Below, in pieces: positions 7,430 to 14,746 of a DNA stretch of 64,000 nt (position 1 is the first letter of the stretch; each line of letters starts with the position of its first letter). A model generated the notes under the pieces. The model was not told the DNA's origin, ran no database searches, and worked only from the letters and a program-made list of their open reading frames with translations. Position numbers and translations under genes: made by a program. The stretch is from NCBI RefSeq assembly GCF_014838745.1, contig NZ_JABUXR010000007.1:26958-90957 (forward strand), in the 5' to 3' direction. The DNA is from Limosilactobacillus urinaemulieris. Its GTDB lineage: Bacteria; Bacillota; Bacilli; Lactobacillales; Lactobacillaceae.

Positions 7430-7478
7430 TGCACTCTTACTGCACAAAAACTGCACTCAAACTGCACTTTTACTGCAC
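7430..7478 (-). promoter_or_regulatory. five 11-bp-phased direct repeats downstream of arpU
   Basis: On the minus strand GTGCAG recurs five times. The plus-strand core TGCAC starts at 7430, 7441, 7452, 7463 and 7474, exactly 11 bp apart. The first copy read (7474) overlaps the last codons of the ArpU-type gene. The sites lie on one DNA face and directly precede the late leader, where TATTCT and TATTAA (about 7393-7400) could serve as a -10. This is the expected layout for an activator array of the late promoter; ArpU itself is the natural candidate ligand. Confidence 0.65.
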
Positions 7479-7931
7479 TTTTTCAAATACAAGCAACTCC
7501 TCAACTGGGTATATTTCGGCAAACTCAATAAAAGCAGTTGGCTTTAATTGCTTGTAATACCACCTTTCAGAATAAGGAATGTTATTAATGCAGTAAGTGT
7601 CATCTTCACCGTTAAGATACAGCCACCTAAGTATTTTCCGGCTCCACTTTGAACACTCATCAATTGTCTTGGGCGTGGCTGCCACCACTTGGCGACAATA
7701 TACTCGATTAATTAATCGTTCTTCTGTTGCGTTTCCAACTGGTGTCCCTTTAGGCATCCCGCTAATTACTGGTGAACTCAATCCAGTTACATCACGGTGT
7801 GCTCTTCTTTTAGCTACCGGATAATCTACTTCAAAAAAATGCCTAACCTTCTTGATAGTTTTATCAACATTCAAGTCATTACCGAAAATTGTTAATTGCT
7901 CTAAATTATCCACGATGAACCCCCGTATCAT
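7470..7931 (-). CDS. ArpU-family late transcriptional regulator
   Basis: 153 residues. The features match ArpU/RinA-like regulators found between the replication and packaging modules of Gram-positive phages: a small N-terminal region, KVRHFFEVDYP, a Ser/Gly/Pro turn (LSSPVISGMPKGTPVGN, residues 51-67), and then a sigma-like helical region ending in CSKWSRKILRWLYLNG. The family switches on late genes (packaging, structure, lysis). The array of 11-bp repeats at its 3' end and the long leader after it support that role. It is the last gene before late transcription. Confidence 0.8.
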   Translation of the reverse strand: MIRGFIVDNLEQLTIFGNDLNVDKTIKKVRHFFEVDYPVAKRRAHRDVTGLSSPVISGMPKGTPVGNATEERLINRVYCRQVVAATPKTIDECSKWSRKILRWLYLNGEDDTYCINNIPYSERWYYKQLKPTAFIEFAEIYPVEELLVFEKVQ

Positions 7932-7996
7932 TAGTGATATAATTAATTTGCTTTTATTTTTATACCAAACCGGGCGTTCCTATTCGGGGCGTCTTT

Positions 7997-8095
7997 TTAT
8001 TTGCTTTCTTTTTCCTGCCTCTTTAATTTATGCTCTATCCGTTTCTTGTGTTTCCGACGTAAGCTCGATTTTTGTTTCTTTTTCTTTGATTTCAT
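7997..8095 (-). CDS. 32-residue highly basic peptide
   Basis: ATG with AGGAGG 4-5 nt upstream. The product is almost entirely Lys, Arg, Gln, Glu and Ser (KSKKKKQKSS, then RRKHKKRIEHK) and would be an RNA- or DNA-binding peptide if made. It follows the DUF1064 gene by 8 nt. The strong ribosome site argues that it is real. Confidence 0.5.
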   Translation of the reverse strand: MKSKKKKQKSSLRRKHKKRIEHKLKRQEKESK

Positions 8096-8103
8096 AAATC
8101 CTC

Positions 8104-8616
8104 CTAAAATCCGATTAAGTCGTGCACATCATAATCAATGCTCTTGTATACGTTGTAGTAGTCGTAGTAAGGTTCTCCATTCTTCCTTCGTCGAACATTA
8201 CCGTGAATATCGTGTCGAGCATGAGCCTCTTGAATCCTCGGATTAGTAAAGCCAAATAATTTCATCTTGAAATCATGCTGACGAGGAACAACTACTTCAA
8301 CTGGCAATCCAGTTCTTAGTGAGAACAGCTTAAAACGTAGCTTAGCGCTCGTATCAACTGCTCGTTGATTAATTCCCGTCTTCACATCGTAAACGTGCTC
8401 AACGGCTCCATCGTGGGAATATACAACGAAGTCCGGTGCGTACGTAATCCCACGCTGGTTATATCCACCAACCGGGAACTTATCGACTACCTTGTAGCTT
8501 GGGTGTACTTTGAACTTCTTTCCGCTGCTCTCGATAAACTGGATGAAGAAGTCACGTTCCTTAATCGAATCGAAGTCCCAGTCCTTGTAATGAACTTTCT
8601 TCCCAAAATGATTCAC
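8104..8616 (-). CDS. DUF1064 domain protein (phage nuclease-like)
   Basis: 170 residues with the layout of DUF1064 proteins, a PD-(D/E)XK-like family in phage replication regions. YKDWDFDSIKERDFFIQF is at the N-terminus, followed by a beta core with APDFVVY (about 81-87) and HVYDVKTG (about 95-102); the D...DVK pattern matches the nuclease active site. The start codon is GTG with an AAAGGA box about 12 nt upstream. It probably acts on branched or replicating DNA. The precise reaction is not known to me. Confidence 0.75.
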   Translation of the reverse strand: MNHFGKKVHYKDWDFDSIKERDFFIQFIESSGKKFKVHPSYKVVDKFPVGGYNQRGITYAPDFVVYSHDGAVEHVYDVKTGINQRAVDTSAKLRFKLFSLRTGLPVEVVVPRQHDFKMKLFGFTNPRIQEAHARHDIHGNVRRRKNGEPYYDYYNVYKSIDYDVHDLIGF

Positions 8617-8662
8617 TTGCGTTTAATCCTTTCGTGCGTATCGTCAACCTTAATCGTAGTTA

Positions 8663-8725
8663 CTACTCCCAGAACAAGCCACCAGCACCAACGATAACAA
8701 TTGCTAGTAAGTCATATATGCTCAT
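8663..8725 (-). CDS. 20-residue single-span peptide
   Basis: ATG with GGAGG 7 nt upstream. The sequence is one hydrophobic helix (LLAIVIVGAGGLFW) with no room for more. It lies between the 93-residue gene and the DUF1064 gene and overlaps the former. Such micro-ORFs are common in phage early operons, but length makes chance possible. Confidence 0.35.
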   Translation of the reverse strand: MSIYDLLAIVIVGAGGLFWE

Positions 8726-8993
8726 TCGCATCCCTCCAAATCTTGCACGGCATTGTCGTTTCACCGCCAAATCGCATTAATTCCAGATTTTCGATTGGAT
8801 AGCAATATACATTCCACCAATCAGGGTTGTAACCCTGTCCTTTGAAATTTAAGATGGCGTTGTTCTCTTTCAAAACTCCCCTAAATTTTTTGACAGCTTC
8901 TTTCTTCGTGTTAGCAGCTACCATGTACTCTTCTACGCAATCATCAACGACATAATCCTTTGACTGAAACATATACAGGTACATTTTTACCAT
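8712..8993 (-). CDS. hypothetical phage protein
   Basis: 93 residues with a beta-helix-beta pattern: YLYMFQSKDYVVDDCVEEY, a helix AANTKKEAVKKFRGVLKEN, then an aromatic stretch NPDWWNVYCYPIENLEL. The pattern resembles a small ferredoxin-like fold, but I do not recognise a family. It overlaps the small membrane protein upstream by a few bases, which fits a packed early operon. Confidence 0.55.
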   Translation of the reverse strand: MVKMYLYMFQSKDYVVDDCVEEYMVAANTKKEAVKKFRGVLKENNAILNFKGQGYNPDWWNVYCYPIENLELMRFGGETTMPCKIWRDANEHI

Positions 8994-9136
8994 CCCTCTC
9001 TCATACGTCCTGCAATGAACGCCAGGACTATCGTTAATATCATCGGTATCAATACCCAGCCACCAACCAAGCTCATGGTTACCAGCACCGCAAGCGCTAT
9101 GGTGAACCAGATGATGCCATACAACACACTATCCAT
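8987..9136 (-). CDS. 49-residue membrane protein
   Basis: ATG at 9136 overlaps the end of the upstream gene by 8 nt. Two hydrophobic segments (GIIWFTIALAVLVTMSLVGG and WVLIPMILTIVLAFIAG) leave a short RMREGW tail. Such small proteins recur in phage replication operons; function unknown. It is too short for many gene finders but the frame overlaps neatly at both ends. Confidence 0.55.
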   Translation of the reverse strand: MDSVLYGIIWFTIALAVLVTMSLVGGWVLIPMILTIVLAFIAGRMREGW

Positions 9137-9434
9137 TTTTCTTATCCTTTCTATTGGAATAATAGCTGTTAATTTCGTGAGCTAATGTTTTACCATCATC
9201 CAACAGTTTGTCTCTCATAACTCCTAGCAGCGTGGTAATTTTCCCTGAATCACGGTTTAATTGAAATACCGTCATAAGTCGTTCATGATCGGTAATTTCA
9301 TCCCATCCCTTATTTCCCATAGGACTTACAATGTTTCTCAATAAATCATCAACTGTATTAGTTAATTCCTTTAATTCATATAAGTGTGCTCCGATGTTTT
9401 CAATGTTATTAATATTAAAGTTTTGTTTTTTCAC
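9129..9434 (-). CDS. hypothetical phage protein, helical
   Basis: 101 residues, predicted mostly alpha-helical (IENIGAHLYELKELTNTVDD, later SGKITTLLGVMRDKLLDDG) with a basic tail RKDKKNG. It follows the DnaC-like gene by 11 nt. No family recognised; size and position suggest an accessory replication or regulatory protein. Confidence 0.55.
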   Translation of the reverse strand: MKKQNFNINNIENIGAHLYELKELTNTVDDLLRNIVSPMGNKGWDEITDHERLMTVFQLNRDSGKITTLLGVMRDKLLDDGKTLAHEINSYYSNRKDKKNG

Positions 9435-9445
9435 TCGTCTATCCT

Positions 9446-10234
9446 CTACTCTCGAATGTCGTTAAGTTCTGAAAAATCAAGTCGATATGCCATGCTATGT
9501 GGCAACAGTCGACTAATAAGCTTCCCGTTGTATATAATCGTTAATTGATCTGGTGTATTATTGGTTGTGACGATTGTTGATTTTGCGACTCGGTTATTGT
9601 TGGTGTCATATCTTGCTGTTGCGACTTGCTCTAATGCTTGCTGAACATCTTTTTGAACAGGCTTGTCGCTATTGACACCACCCTCAGTACCCAGGTCATC
9701 TAAAACCAATACGTCAACACTTTGCATGGCGTCCAGAACCTTTTCTTTACGGTTCTGGGCGTCTTTGTATTTATAAGACTGCCAAAAAAGATGGATTAAC
9801 TCCGTAGAAGACACAAACATGGTTGTCTTTCCATTAACACGTAAGTAATGCATCATTCCAAGTGCTAGCATTGTTTTACCTGTTCCCGGTGGTCCGTATA
9901 AAACTACTTTCTTCGGATGATTAACCATCGATTTAGCTAACTTAACTGCCGAATTTTTAAGGTTTTGTGCTAGTCTTGCATCTTGCTGCGTGGTTGGTTG
10001 CCATTTATCAAATGTAGTAGAAAGCTTCTTTTTGCCTTCCCAAAGGCATAAGCTATCAAACATGATGTACTTTGCACCGCCACCGGCAATTTGAATCTCT
10101 TTAGCTGTCCTAGTGCGATAGATTTCAGCCTGCATTTTACATAGTTCTGGATGATCGACGTCAACCCCATGTTCACGAAAAATATCAAGCATGTTAGGGC
10201 TTCGTAAAATATCACCAATTAATTGAAACGCCAT
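9446..10234 (-). CDS. DnaC/DnaI-like helicase loader (AAA+ ATPase)
   Basis: 262 residues. Walker A GPPGTGKTML is near residue 115 and Walker B DVLVLDDLG near 177. The arginine-finger region YNGKLISRLL is near 240. The N-terminal 90 residues would contact the replicative helicase or initiator. It overlaps the initiator gene by one base, so the two are coupled as an initiator-loader pair that recruits the host helicase to the phage origin. Confidence 0.85.
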   Translation of the reverse strand: MAFQLIGDILRSPNMLDIFREHGVDVDHPELCKMQAEIYRTRTAKEIQIAGGGAKYIMFDSLCLWEGKKKLSTTFDKWQPTTQQDARLAQNLKNSAVKLAKSMVNHPKKVVLYGPPGTGKTMLALGMMHYLRVNGKTTMFVSSTELIHLFWQSYKYKDAQNRKEKVLDAMQSVDVLVLDDLGTEGGVNSDKPVQKDVQQALEQVATARYDTNNNRVAKSTIVTTNNTPDQLTIIYNGKLISRLLPHSMAYRLDFSELNDIRE

Positions 10235-11091
10235 TAGCTATCACCACTTTTCTTTCGGTCTTCTTCCTCTTCTTTTGCAAGCTCTTTAGCTAAAGCTTCT
10301 GCCTGAGTCATTCCTTCATCTTTAGTGGGAAGTTGATAAGCAGGAGTTGATTTAGTTTTCTGTTTTGAACCCTTATAACGTTGCTTTCCATATTTTTTTG
10401 ATAGTACTTCGGCTTGTTCAATTGTTTTAACGTGATTATCTTCAAGTGATTTCAAAACTGTTTTGAGATAAGACCAATTAGGATGACTCGCTAACTCATT
10501 AGTTCGTTTGATGGCATAACAAACCAATTTGTTGCCGAGTCGATTAATGTAGTCAGTAAAGACGGGTAGATTTAATCCGCTGTTAACATTTATCCCGGCT
10601 AATTGTGCCAGACTAAATGCGTCTTCGACTGGTTGATCATCATCATTCTTATCTGGAGTAATATCTGTGTAGTATCTGGTATTGGCTTGCTCATTTTGAG
10701 CACTTCCATCTGTCCGTTTTGAACAGACCGTCTGCTCATTTTGAACAGATGCACTGCTCATTACTTGATCAAGTTTTCCAATATCAATCGAATACCATTT
10801 GGTATTATCAAAACCTGCCTTGTTAAAATTACCGGTAATGATCAATCCCTTCTTTATGCAACTATCAAGTGCTCTTCTTACTGTACTTTTGCTCCAAAAG
10901 GGAAAATTATCTTTTTGCCAGTTATCGTACGTGTTATAGATCCATAATCTGTCATTTATTTGTTTAGCACTTTTACCGTGAAGCCAGTAGTTAAGCTGCT
11001 GTAAGACAATAGATTCATTCAATCCAATAACAGAAGCTAATTTTTTATCGATTAAAATAGGGTGCTCATCATATAGCCATGCAGCTTTCAT
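10234..11091 (-). CDS. phage replication initiator (winged-helix protein)
   Basis: 285 residues from the ATG at 11091, which has GAGGTG 7 nt upstream. The N-terminal 110 residues are a winged helix (LASVIGLNESIVLQQLNYWL, WSKSTVRRALDSCIKKGLI). The middle is variable and encoded by the iterons, and the C-terminal part resembles a DnaD/DnaB-like helicase-loading region (YINRLGNKLVCYAIKRTNE), ending in a highly charged tail. It should bind the origin inside its own gene and hand over to the DnaC-like loader. Confidence 0.8.
   Translation of the reverse strand: MKAAWLYDEHPILIDKKLASVIGLNESIVLQQLNYWLHGKSAKQINDRLWIYNTYDNWQKDNFPFWSKSTVRRALDSCIKKGLIITGNFNKAGFDNTKWYSIDIGKLDQVMSSASVQNEQTVCSKRTDGSAQNEQANTRYYTDITPDKNDDDQPVEDAFSLAQLAGINVNSGLNLPVFTDYINRLGNKLVCYAIKRTNELASHPNWSYLKTVLKSLEDNHVKTIEQAEVLSKKYGKQRYKGSKQKTKSTPAYQLPTKDEGMTQAEALAKELAKEEEEDRKKSGDS
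10691..10760. repeat. three palindromic iterons, candidate phage origin
   Basis: The core TTTTGA occurs at 10694, 10717 and 10739, about 22-23 bp apart. Each copy is an imperfect palindrome such as TCTGCTCATTTTGAACAGA. They lie inside the variable centre of the initiator gene, where they encode QNEQ-, CSKR- and QNEQ-type peptides. Origins inside the initiator gene are common in temperate siphophages. Confidence 0.6.
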
Positions 11092-11101
11092 AGTAATCAC
11101 C

Positions 11102-11317
11102 TCACTTAATCTTTTCTCGATCTAATCTTTTATTAAACAAATCAACATCAATACACCTTTTAGCTACGTATTGTTTTGAATTTTCCAAATAGTTGATTAA
11201 TTCATTAGCCTCATTTATTGAAAATAATGTTCCGCCATTGCCAAATGCCATTTTATTTTCATGATCCATAATTATTAATCTCACATCGCCGTGATGGATC
11301 TTTTTTAATATTGCCAT
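11102..11317 (-). CDS. hypothetical phage protein
   Basis: 71 residues: a beta-rich N-terminus (KKIHHGDVRLIIMDHENKMAF), then a helix (INEANELINYLENSK) and a charged tail. The stop lies just ahead of the initiator gene. No family recognised. Confidence 0.55.
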   Translation of the reverse strand: MAILKKIHHGDVRLIIMDHENKMAFGNGGTLFSINEANELINYLENSKQYVAKRCIDVDLFNKRLDREKIK

Positions 11318-11390
11318 CTATCACACCTCAATTTCACTTGCGTGGGTAACAGCTACATAATTACTTTTATTTTCTTTCATTCTTACCAAT

Positions 11391-11507
11391 TGATATACCT
11401 CTTACTTTCACAAGTGGTGCATGATATACTAACTATGTAATACTATTTGATATACTTATTTACTTTGAGCATTCGTTTTTGCGGAACGAGTGCTCTTTTT
11501 TTGTTGG
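11391..11507 (+). ncRNA. possible short plus-strand RNA with own promoter and terminator
   Basis: An extended -10 TGATATACT (11422-11430) has TTACTT 17 bp upstream. About 40 bp further on is a strong hairpin, GAGCA(T)TCGTT pairing with AACGA(G)TGCTC (about 11468-11496), followed by seven T. The RNA would be about 65 nt and antisense to the 3' end of the small membrane gene at 11460-11657. TGATATAC also occurs at 11391 and 11448. Confidence 0.45.
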
Positions 11508-11657
11508 GTGTGGCGTGATGGATTCTGCTAAGTCGTGAGCAATGAATGGTAGCCAGATCATAAACGTCCAACTCATCGCTACTTCCATCCCCTCGCGGTA
11601 GAAGATTGTCATTAGACAACCACAACCTGCATAGAAAAGTCCCTTAAGAAATTGCAT
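11460..11657 (-). CDS. small membrane protein
   Basis: 65 residues. ATG at 11657 is preceded by AGAGGTGA at good distance, which decides this frame over an overlapping 60-residue one. Two hydrophobic parts (LFYAGCGCLMTIFY and SWTFMIWLPFIAHDL) are followed by a basic tail. Its last codons overlap the plus-strand terminator hairpin. Function unknown. Confidence 0.5.
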   Translation of the reverse strand: MQFLKGLFYAGCGCLMTIFYREGMEVAMSWTFMIWLPFIAHDLAESITPHPTKKEHSFRKNECSK

Positions 11658-11697
11658 TTATTTCACCTCTTATATTTAATTATTTACTTACAACACA

Positions 11698-11895
11698 TTA
11701 GCTAATGACTAATGTAAAAGCGCTTAAAATAATTGCCAGTATTGATAAAAACGCACCAATCTCATTAGGTGAAAAAGACAGTGTCAACCCAACAATCCAT
11801 ATCAAAGCGGTAATTACAACTGCAACTATAAAATTAAGCAAACCAACATGTTGACTGGTCCAAAGCCACAACCTATCACGTAATTTCATATTCAT
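11698..11895 (-). CDS. small membrane protein
   Basis: 65 residues from the ATG at 11895, with GGGGGG/GGTGAT upstream; an ATG at 11913 would add six codons through a G-rich run. Two hydrophobic helices: LLNFIVAVVITALIWIVGLTL and IGAFLSILAIILSAFTLVIS. It starts where the broken gene upstream ends. Function unknown. Confidence 0.5.
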   Translation of the reverse strand: MNMKLRDRLWLWTSQHVGLLNFIVAVVITALIWIVGLTLSFSPNEIGAFLSILAIILSAFTLVIS

Positions 11896-11909
11896 CACAT
11901 CACCCCCCC

Positions 11910-12240
11910 TCACGGTAATGGCTTATCCCAATCAATTACATCAATATGTTCTTCAATCCATTTCCTAGCAACTGGCAAATTAACTTTAATTGACCGCCCC
12001 CTTGCCAGGATGTGGATTGGTTGACCATTTCCTCGTTTTTGGGTAAGTGTCCAGGATGTACAACTGAATCCACGCTTTAGCTTTCTTCCCAGGTGTATAT
12101 GGTCGTAGTTCTTCAATGTTTACCCAGTGTTCAACCACTGGTTTCTCTTTCTCAGTTATTAAATACGGCTTCAAGTATTCTGCAACTGCCTTTCTGTCCT
12201 CAGGCGGTGTCTCCTTAACGAGTTCAAGTAATGCACTCAT
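11910..12240 (-). pseudogene. phage early protein split by a +1 frameshift
   Basis: The first frame (start 12240) reads a helical N-terminus and then AWIQLYILDTYPK before drifting into a short terminal tail. From the same point another frame reads RGNGQPIHILARGRSIKVN and WIEEHIDVIDWDKPLP, ending at 11910. Removing one A from the A5 run near 12043-12047 joins them without loss. The C-terminal part looks like a small DNA-binding or DUF771-like phage protein, but this is not certain. Decay and sequencing error are both possible. Confidence 0.55.
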
Positions 12241-12278
12241 CGGATTAGCTCCTTTCTTGGTTTATCGTTATCGCTTAT

Positions 12279-12677
12279 TTACTTTTCTGATTTTTCAAAA
12301 AAAGCTTCAATTAGTCCTTCCCCATTTTGTCGCTGATGAAATTTCCCAATAATTTTCATTGCCTTTACAGCTGCAATCTCAACATTTGTGTTTAAGTATT
12401 CAAACATAAATTCGACACCATTAGGAATCTTATTATTTTGACCAATATTTTCACCAATCCAATCAACAACTGTGTAGTAATCTTTGAATCCCTCTTCTCG
12501 CCCTTTGAATTGCTTCTTTATTGGGAATATTTGCTCAAATTGTTGAGGCGTTAACTCCTCAATTAAATCCGCCAGAGTAAACAACCATCCTTTTTGCAAT
12601 TTCCAACTTTGTTTATCGATAGTTGGTGACCAATATTTAATTAATTCATAGACTGCTTGCTGTGGTGTTTTAGTCAT
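12279..12677 (-). CDS. hypothetical phage early protein
   Basis: 132 residues from the ATG at 12677, chosen for AAGGAG 6 nt upstream; an earlier frame start at 12704 lacks a site. The product is alpha-helical and aromatic-rich (AVYELIKYW, GWLFTLADLIEELTPQQFEQI). It overlaps the ORF6C gene by 8 nt. No family recognised. Confidence 0.55.
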   Translation of the reverse strand: MTKTPQQAVYELIKYWSPTIDKQSWKLQKGWLFTLADLIEELTPQQFEQIFPIKKQFKGREEGFKDYYTVVDWIGENIGQNNKIPNGVEFMFEYLNTNVEIAAVKAMKIIGKFHQRQNGEGLIEAFFEKSEK

Positions 12678-13083
12678 TGCCAACTCCTTTATTAAGCTCT
12701 TCAATATCCATCAGTAATTCCTGCTTAGGGTGCCATGTTTCAACAAACCTTAATCCATCATTGAAGCGCTTCGCAGGCAACTCGTTATATCGTGGAATAT
12801 CAAAATAATGCTTAAATTCACTCCAAATAGCTGAGAACACTTTTCTTCCTAGTTGTTTATATGCTGGTGTATCTTTTCCGCCCAATGCCTTAATTACCGA
12901 AGTTTTACCCTTTTCATGAATCTTATATTCCTGCGTTCCATTAATTCGCATAGTATCTTCAAGACTGGTAACCCGCGTATCTAATTCATCAATTGACGTA
13001 ACCATTTCGGCCATTAGTTGAGTTCTTTTCTTCTGTGCTACGTGACCCGTGCTCTTTCCTACAATCTCACTATTTCTAATCAT
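12670..13083 (-). CDS. ORF6C-domain protein
   Basis: 137 residues. The C-terminal two thirds fit the ORF6C domain seen in phage antirepressor-like proteins: VIKALGGKDTPAYKQLGRKVFSAIW, here abbreviated at residues 65-90, then FDIPRYNELP and ALRF-type helices. It has an N-terminal coiled-coil-like stretch (IDELDTRVTSLEDTM) in place of the usual ORF6N or Bro domain. It overlaps the DUF3102 gene by 4 nt. A role in regulation or early DNA metabolism is inferred from family association. Confidence 0.7.
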   Translation of the reverse strand: MIRNSEIVGKSTGHVAQKKRTQLMAEMVTSIDELDTRVTSLEDTMRINGTQEYKIHEKGKTSVIKALGGKDTPAYKQLGRKVFSAIWSEFKHYFDIPRYNELPAKRFNDGLRFVETWHPKQELLMDIEELNKGVGND

Positions 13084-14018
13084 TTTATAATCTCTCCTTC
13101 TAATGTATTTACAGTTCGACGACCCCCAGTAATTGACCGCTTATCATCAATCCATGACTGTAAATCATCTAATGCTTTATTCAGGCTTTCCAACGCTGCT
13201 TTACCAGAATCAAGAGCTGTTTCACGATCTTCCGATCCAATTTCATTAGTAATCAAAAAATTATGAATATTACTACGAAGTTTATAGACACTCACACGTC
13301 CTTGATTTTTCCAATGATTAGCTCTATGTTCTTGGTGTTCTGCATCCTCGTAATCTTTAAGTCTATTAGTGACCCTATCAAGTTCACCAGCTGCTTTACT
13401 GAATTTTTCTTCTAATTGCTTCTTTTCTTGCTTAAGTTGCTCATAGTCATCAGGTTCAACCTGCACCTCTTTAGTAACTGTCTTTGTAATTACTTTAGGA
13501 GCTGGTTGACTGTTTGAAGCTTTGCGGAGTTGATCGGTAAGTTCTACTTGTGTTTTGCGATTTTCTTCAAGTTCAGCCTGCTGGTCTGCTATTTGAGCAT
13601 CTTTAGCAGACAATTCTTGCTCACGTTGCTTAAGCTTACGTTTAGTTTCACGAAGCTCCCGAACGGTCATGTCTTCAGGCTTCTTTGTTTTGCCGTTAGA
13701 TAATTGCTGAGGCTTATCCCGCTCTTCTGGTGGCATGGTTGCGATAAGATAAAGAGCTTTTGCTCCCAAATGTGTGTACGTACCCACATTTGATTGAAGT
13801 TCTTCAACAATCTTGATGAAATGTGCTGCTTGAAAACGATCTATTTTTAAGGACTGGAGCCAATTAATAAATTGACCATGAGCTAAATCGTGTTCTTTAA
13901 CCCATTTCAACCGACGTCCAATTTCAAAAATAGCTTGTCCACCAATTGACTGGTAAGTTTTGATTTCAGTAGTAATCTTGTCTAAATTATTGGATAACGG
14001 TTCTAATTCGTTCGTGAT
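13080..14018 (-). CDS. DUF3102-domain protein with no ordinary start codon
   Basis: The region just before the TTG at 13910 is in frame and clearly part of the protein (TYQSIGGQAIFEIGRRLKW, the conserved opening of DUF3102). Going upstream there is no ATG, GTG or TTG before a TGA. An ATT at 14021-14019 or ATC at 14018-14016 lies 4-7 nt after AAGGA, so initiation at a rare codon is likely. After the domain come a long coiled coil (about residues 110-230) and a basic C-terminus. DUF3102 proteins are common in phage early regions; their biochemical role is not known to me. Confidence 0.7.
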   Translation of the reverse strand: MTNELEPLSNNLDKITTEIKTYQSIGGQAIFEIGRRLKWVKEHDLAHGQFINWLQSLKIDRFQAAHFIKIVEELQSNVGTYTHLGAKALYLIATMPPEERDKPQQLSNGKTKKPEDMTVRELRETKRKLKQREQELSAKDAQIADQQAELEENRKTQVELTDQLRKASNSQPAPKVITKTVTKEVQVEPDDYEQLKQEKKQLEEKFSKAAGELDRVTNRLKDYEDAEHQEHRANHWKNQGRVSVYKLRSNIHNFLITNEIGSEDRETALDSGKAALESLNKALDDLQSWIDDKRSITGGRRTVNTLEGEIIK

Positions 14019-14052
14019 AATTGCTTCCTTTCATTTCCACTTCAAAATGCTT

Positions 14053-14061
14053 TGGTATAAT
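14053..14061 (+). promoter_or_regulatory. extended -10 promoter for the DUF2513 gene
   Basis: TGGTATAAT on the plus strand, about 26 bp before the TTG start at 14087. The neighbouring early genes run the other way, so this gene has its own promoter. Confidence 0.5.
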
Positions 14062-14086
14062 TCTTCCTAGAAAGGAAGTAATAAAA

Positions 14087-14614
14087 TTGAAATTAAAAAC
14101 TGATAGTATTCGTATGGTTATGCTTGATTTAGAAAGCTGTTTAACATGGGATGGATCACAAACTAATATATGGTCTCCTAATGGTTTAGCAACTTTCGAA
14201 AGCTATAAATCCTTAGGACATGATGAATTCATTTACACAGTCTCCAAGCTTATTGAAGGAGGTTATATAAACGGGAATTTATGTCCCGCTAATAACACCA
14301 TCGGAGATATATACGTTTACTCTATTACTTGGAAAGGTCACGAATTTCTGGATAACATTCGTGATCCAAAAGTTTGGAGTAAAACAAAAAGTATTACCGG
14401 TAAGTTTACTAGTGTATCTGTCAGTCTTGTTTCTAACATTGCTTCTCAAGTTATTGCAAAAATTGTTGAAGATACAATGGCACTTACAGTAGCTTCTTCA
14501 AGCTTCTTTTCCATAACCAGAACAACAAAATCATCAAAATCCATAGCAATGTTTGAGCACTCAAAAAGAACAGCGCTATTTTTGTTTTCCAGATTAAGAA
14601 AGCAATTACTGTAA
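14087..14614 (+). CDS. DUF2513 protein
   Basis: 175 residues from a TTG at 14087, set by AAAGGAAG 8 nt upstream. The core matches DUF2513: KLKTDSIRMVMLDLES, then a winged-helix-like HDEFIYTVSKLIEGGYI, YSITWKGHEFLDNIRDP and VWSKTKSI. The last 45 residues (from about ALTVASSSFF) look unlike the family and may be a readthrough tail after a small indel. The gene points against the lytic early operon. Function unknown, often in prophage immunity regions. Confidence 0.7.
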   Translation: MKLKTDSIRMVMLDLESCLTWDGSQTNIWSPNGLATFESYKSLGHDEFIYTVSKLIEGGYINGNLCPANNTIGDIYVYSITWKGHEFLDNIRDPKVWSKTKSITGKFTSVSVSLVSNIASQVIAKIVEDTMALTVASSSFFSITRTTKSSKSIAMFEHSKRTALFLFSRLRKQLL

Positions 14615-14683
14615 TTATTTCAAACACTTACTAAGTGTTAGCCAGATTAGTACAACCACACCCTCAGTTTTTTTCTTTGCCAT
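14615..14683 (-). CDS. possible 22-residue peptide
   Basis: ATG with AGGAAG about 8 nt upstream; product KKKTEGVVVLIWLTLSKCLK, a basic end plus one hydrophobic stretch. It lies in the gap between two plus-strand genes but on the early-operon strand. Too short to be sure. Confidence 0.3.
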   Translation of the reverse strand: MAKKKTEGVVVLIWLTLSKCLK

Positions 14684-14706
14684 CCTCATCACTTCCTTTT
14701 TGTTTT

Positions 14707-14715
14707 GTTATAATT
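14707..14715 (+). promoter_or_regulatory. extended -10 promoter
   Basis: TGTTATAAT on the plus strand, about 32 bp before the start of the 114-residue gene at 14747. Confidence 0.5.
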
Positions 14716-14746
14716 AGGCCATCTTCTATGAAAAGAGGCAGATATT

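Noticed and set aside
7430-7478. CRISPR-like array
   Set aside because: Repeat units are 7-11 bp with 4-bp spacers of no complexity and lie in a regulatory position; there are no cas genes.
11443-11625. 60-codon frame overlapping the 65-residue membrane protein
   Set aside because: The other frame has a strong AGAGGTGA site and a membrane-protein pattern; this one has neither.
14021-14086. Longer N-terminus for the DUF2513 gene
   Set aside because: The added codons cross the promoter and ribosome site, and the family starts at KLKTDSIR.
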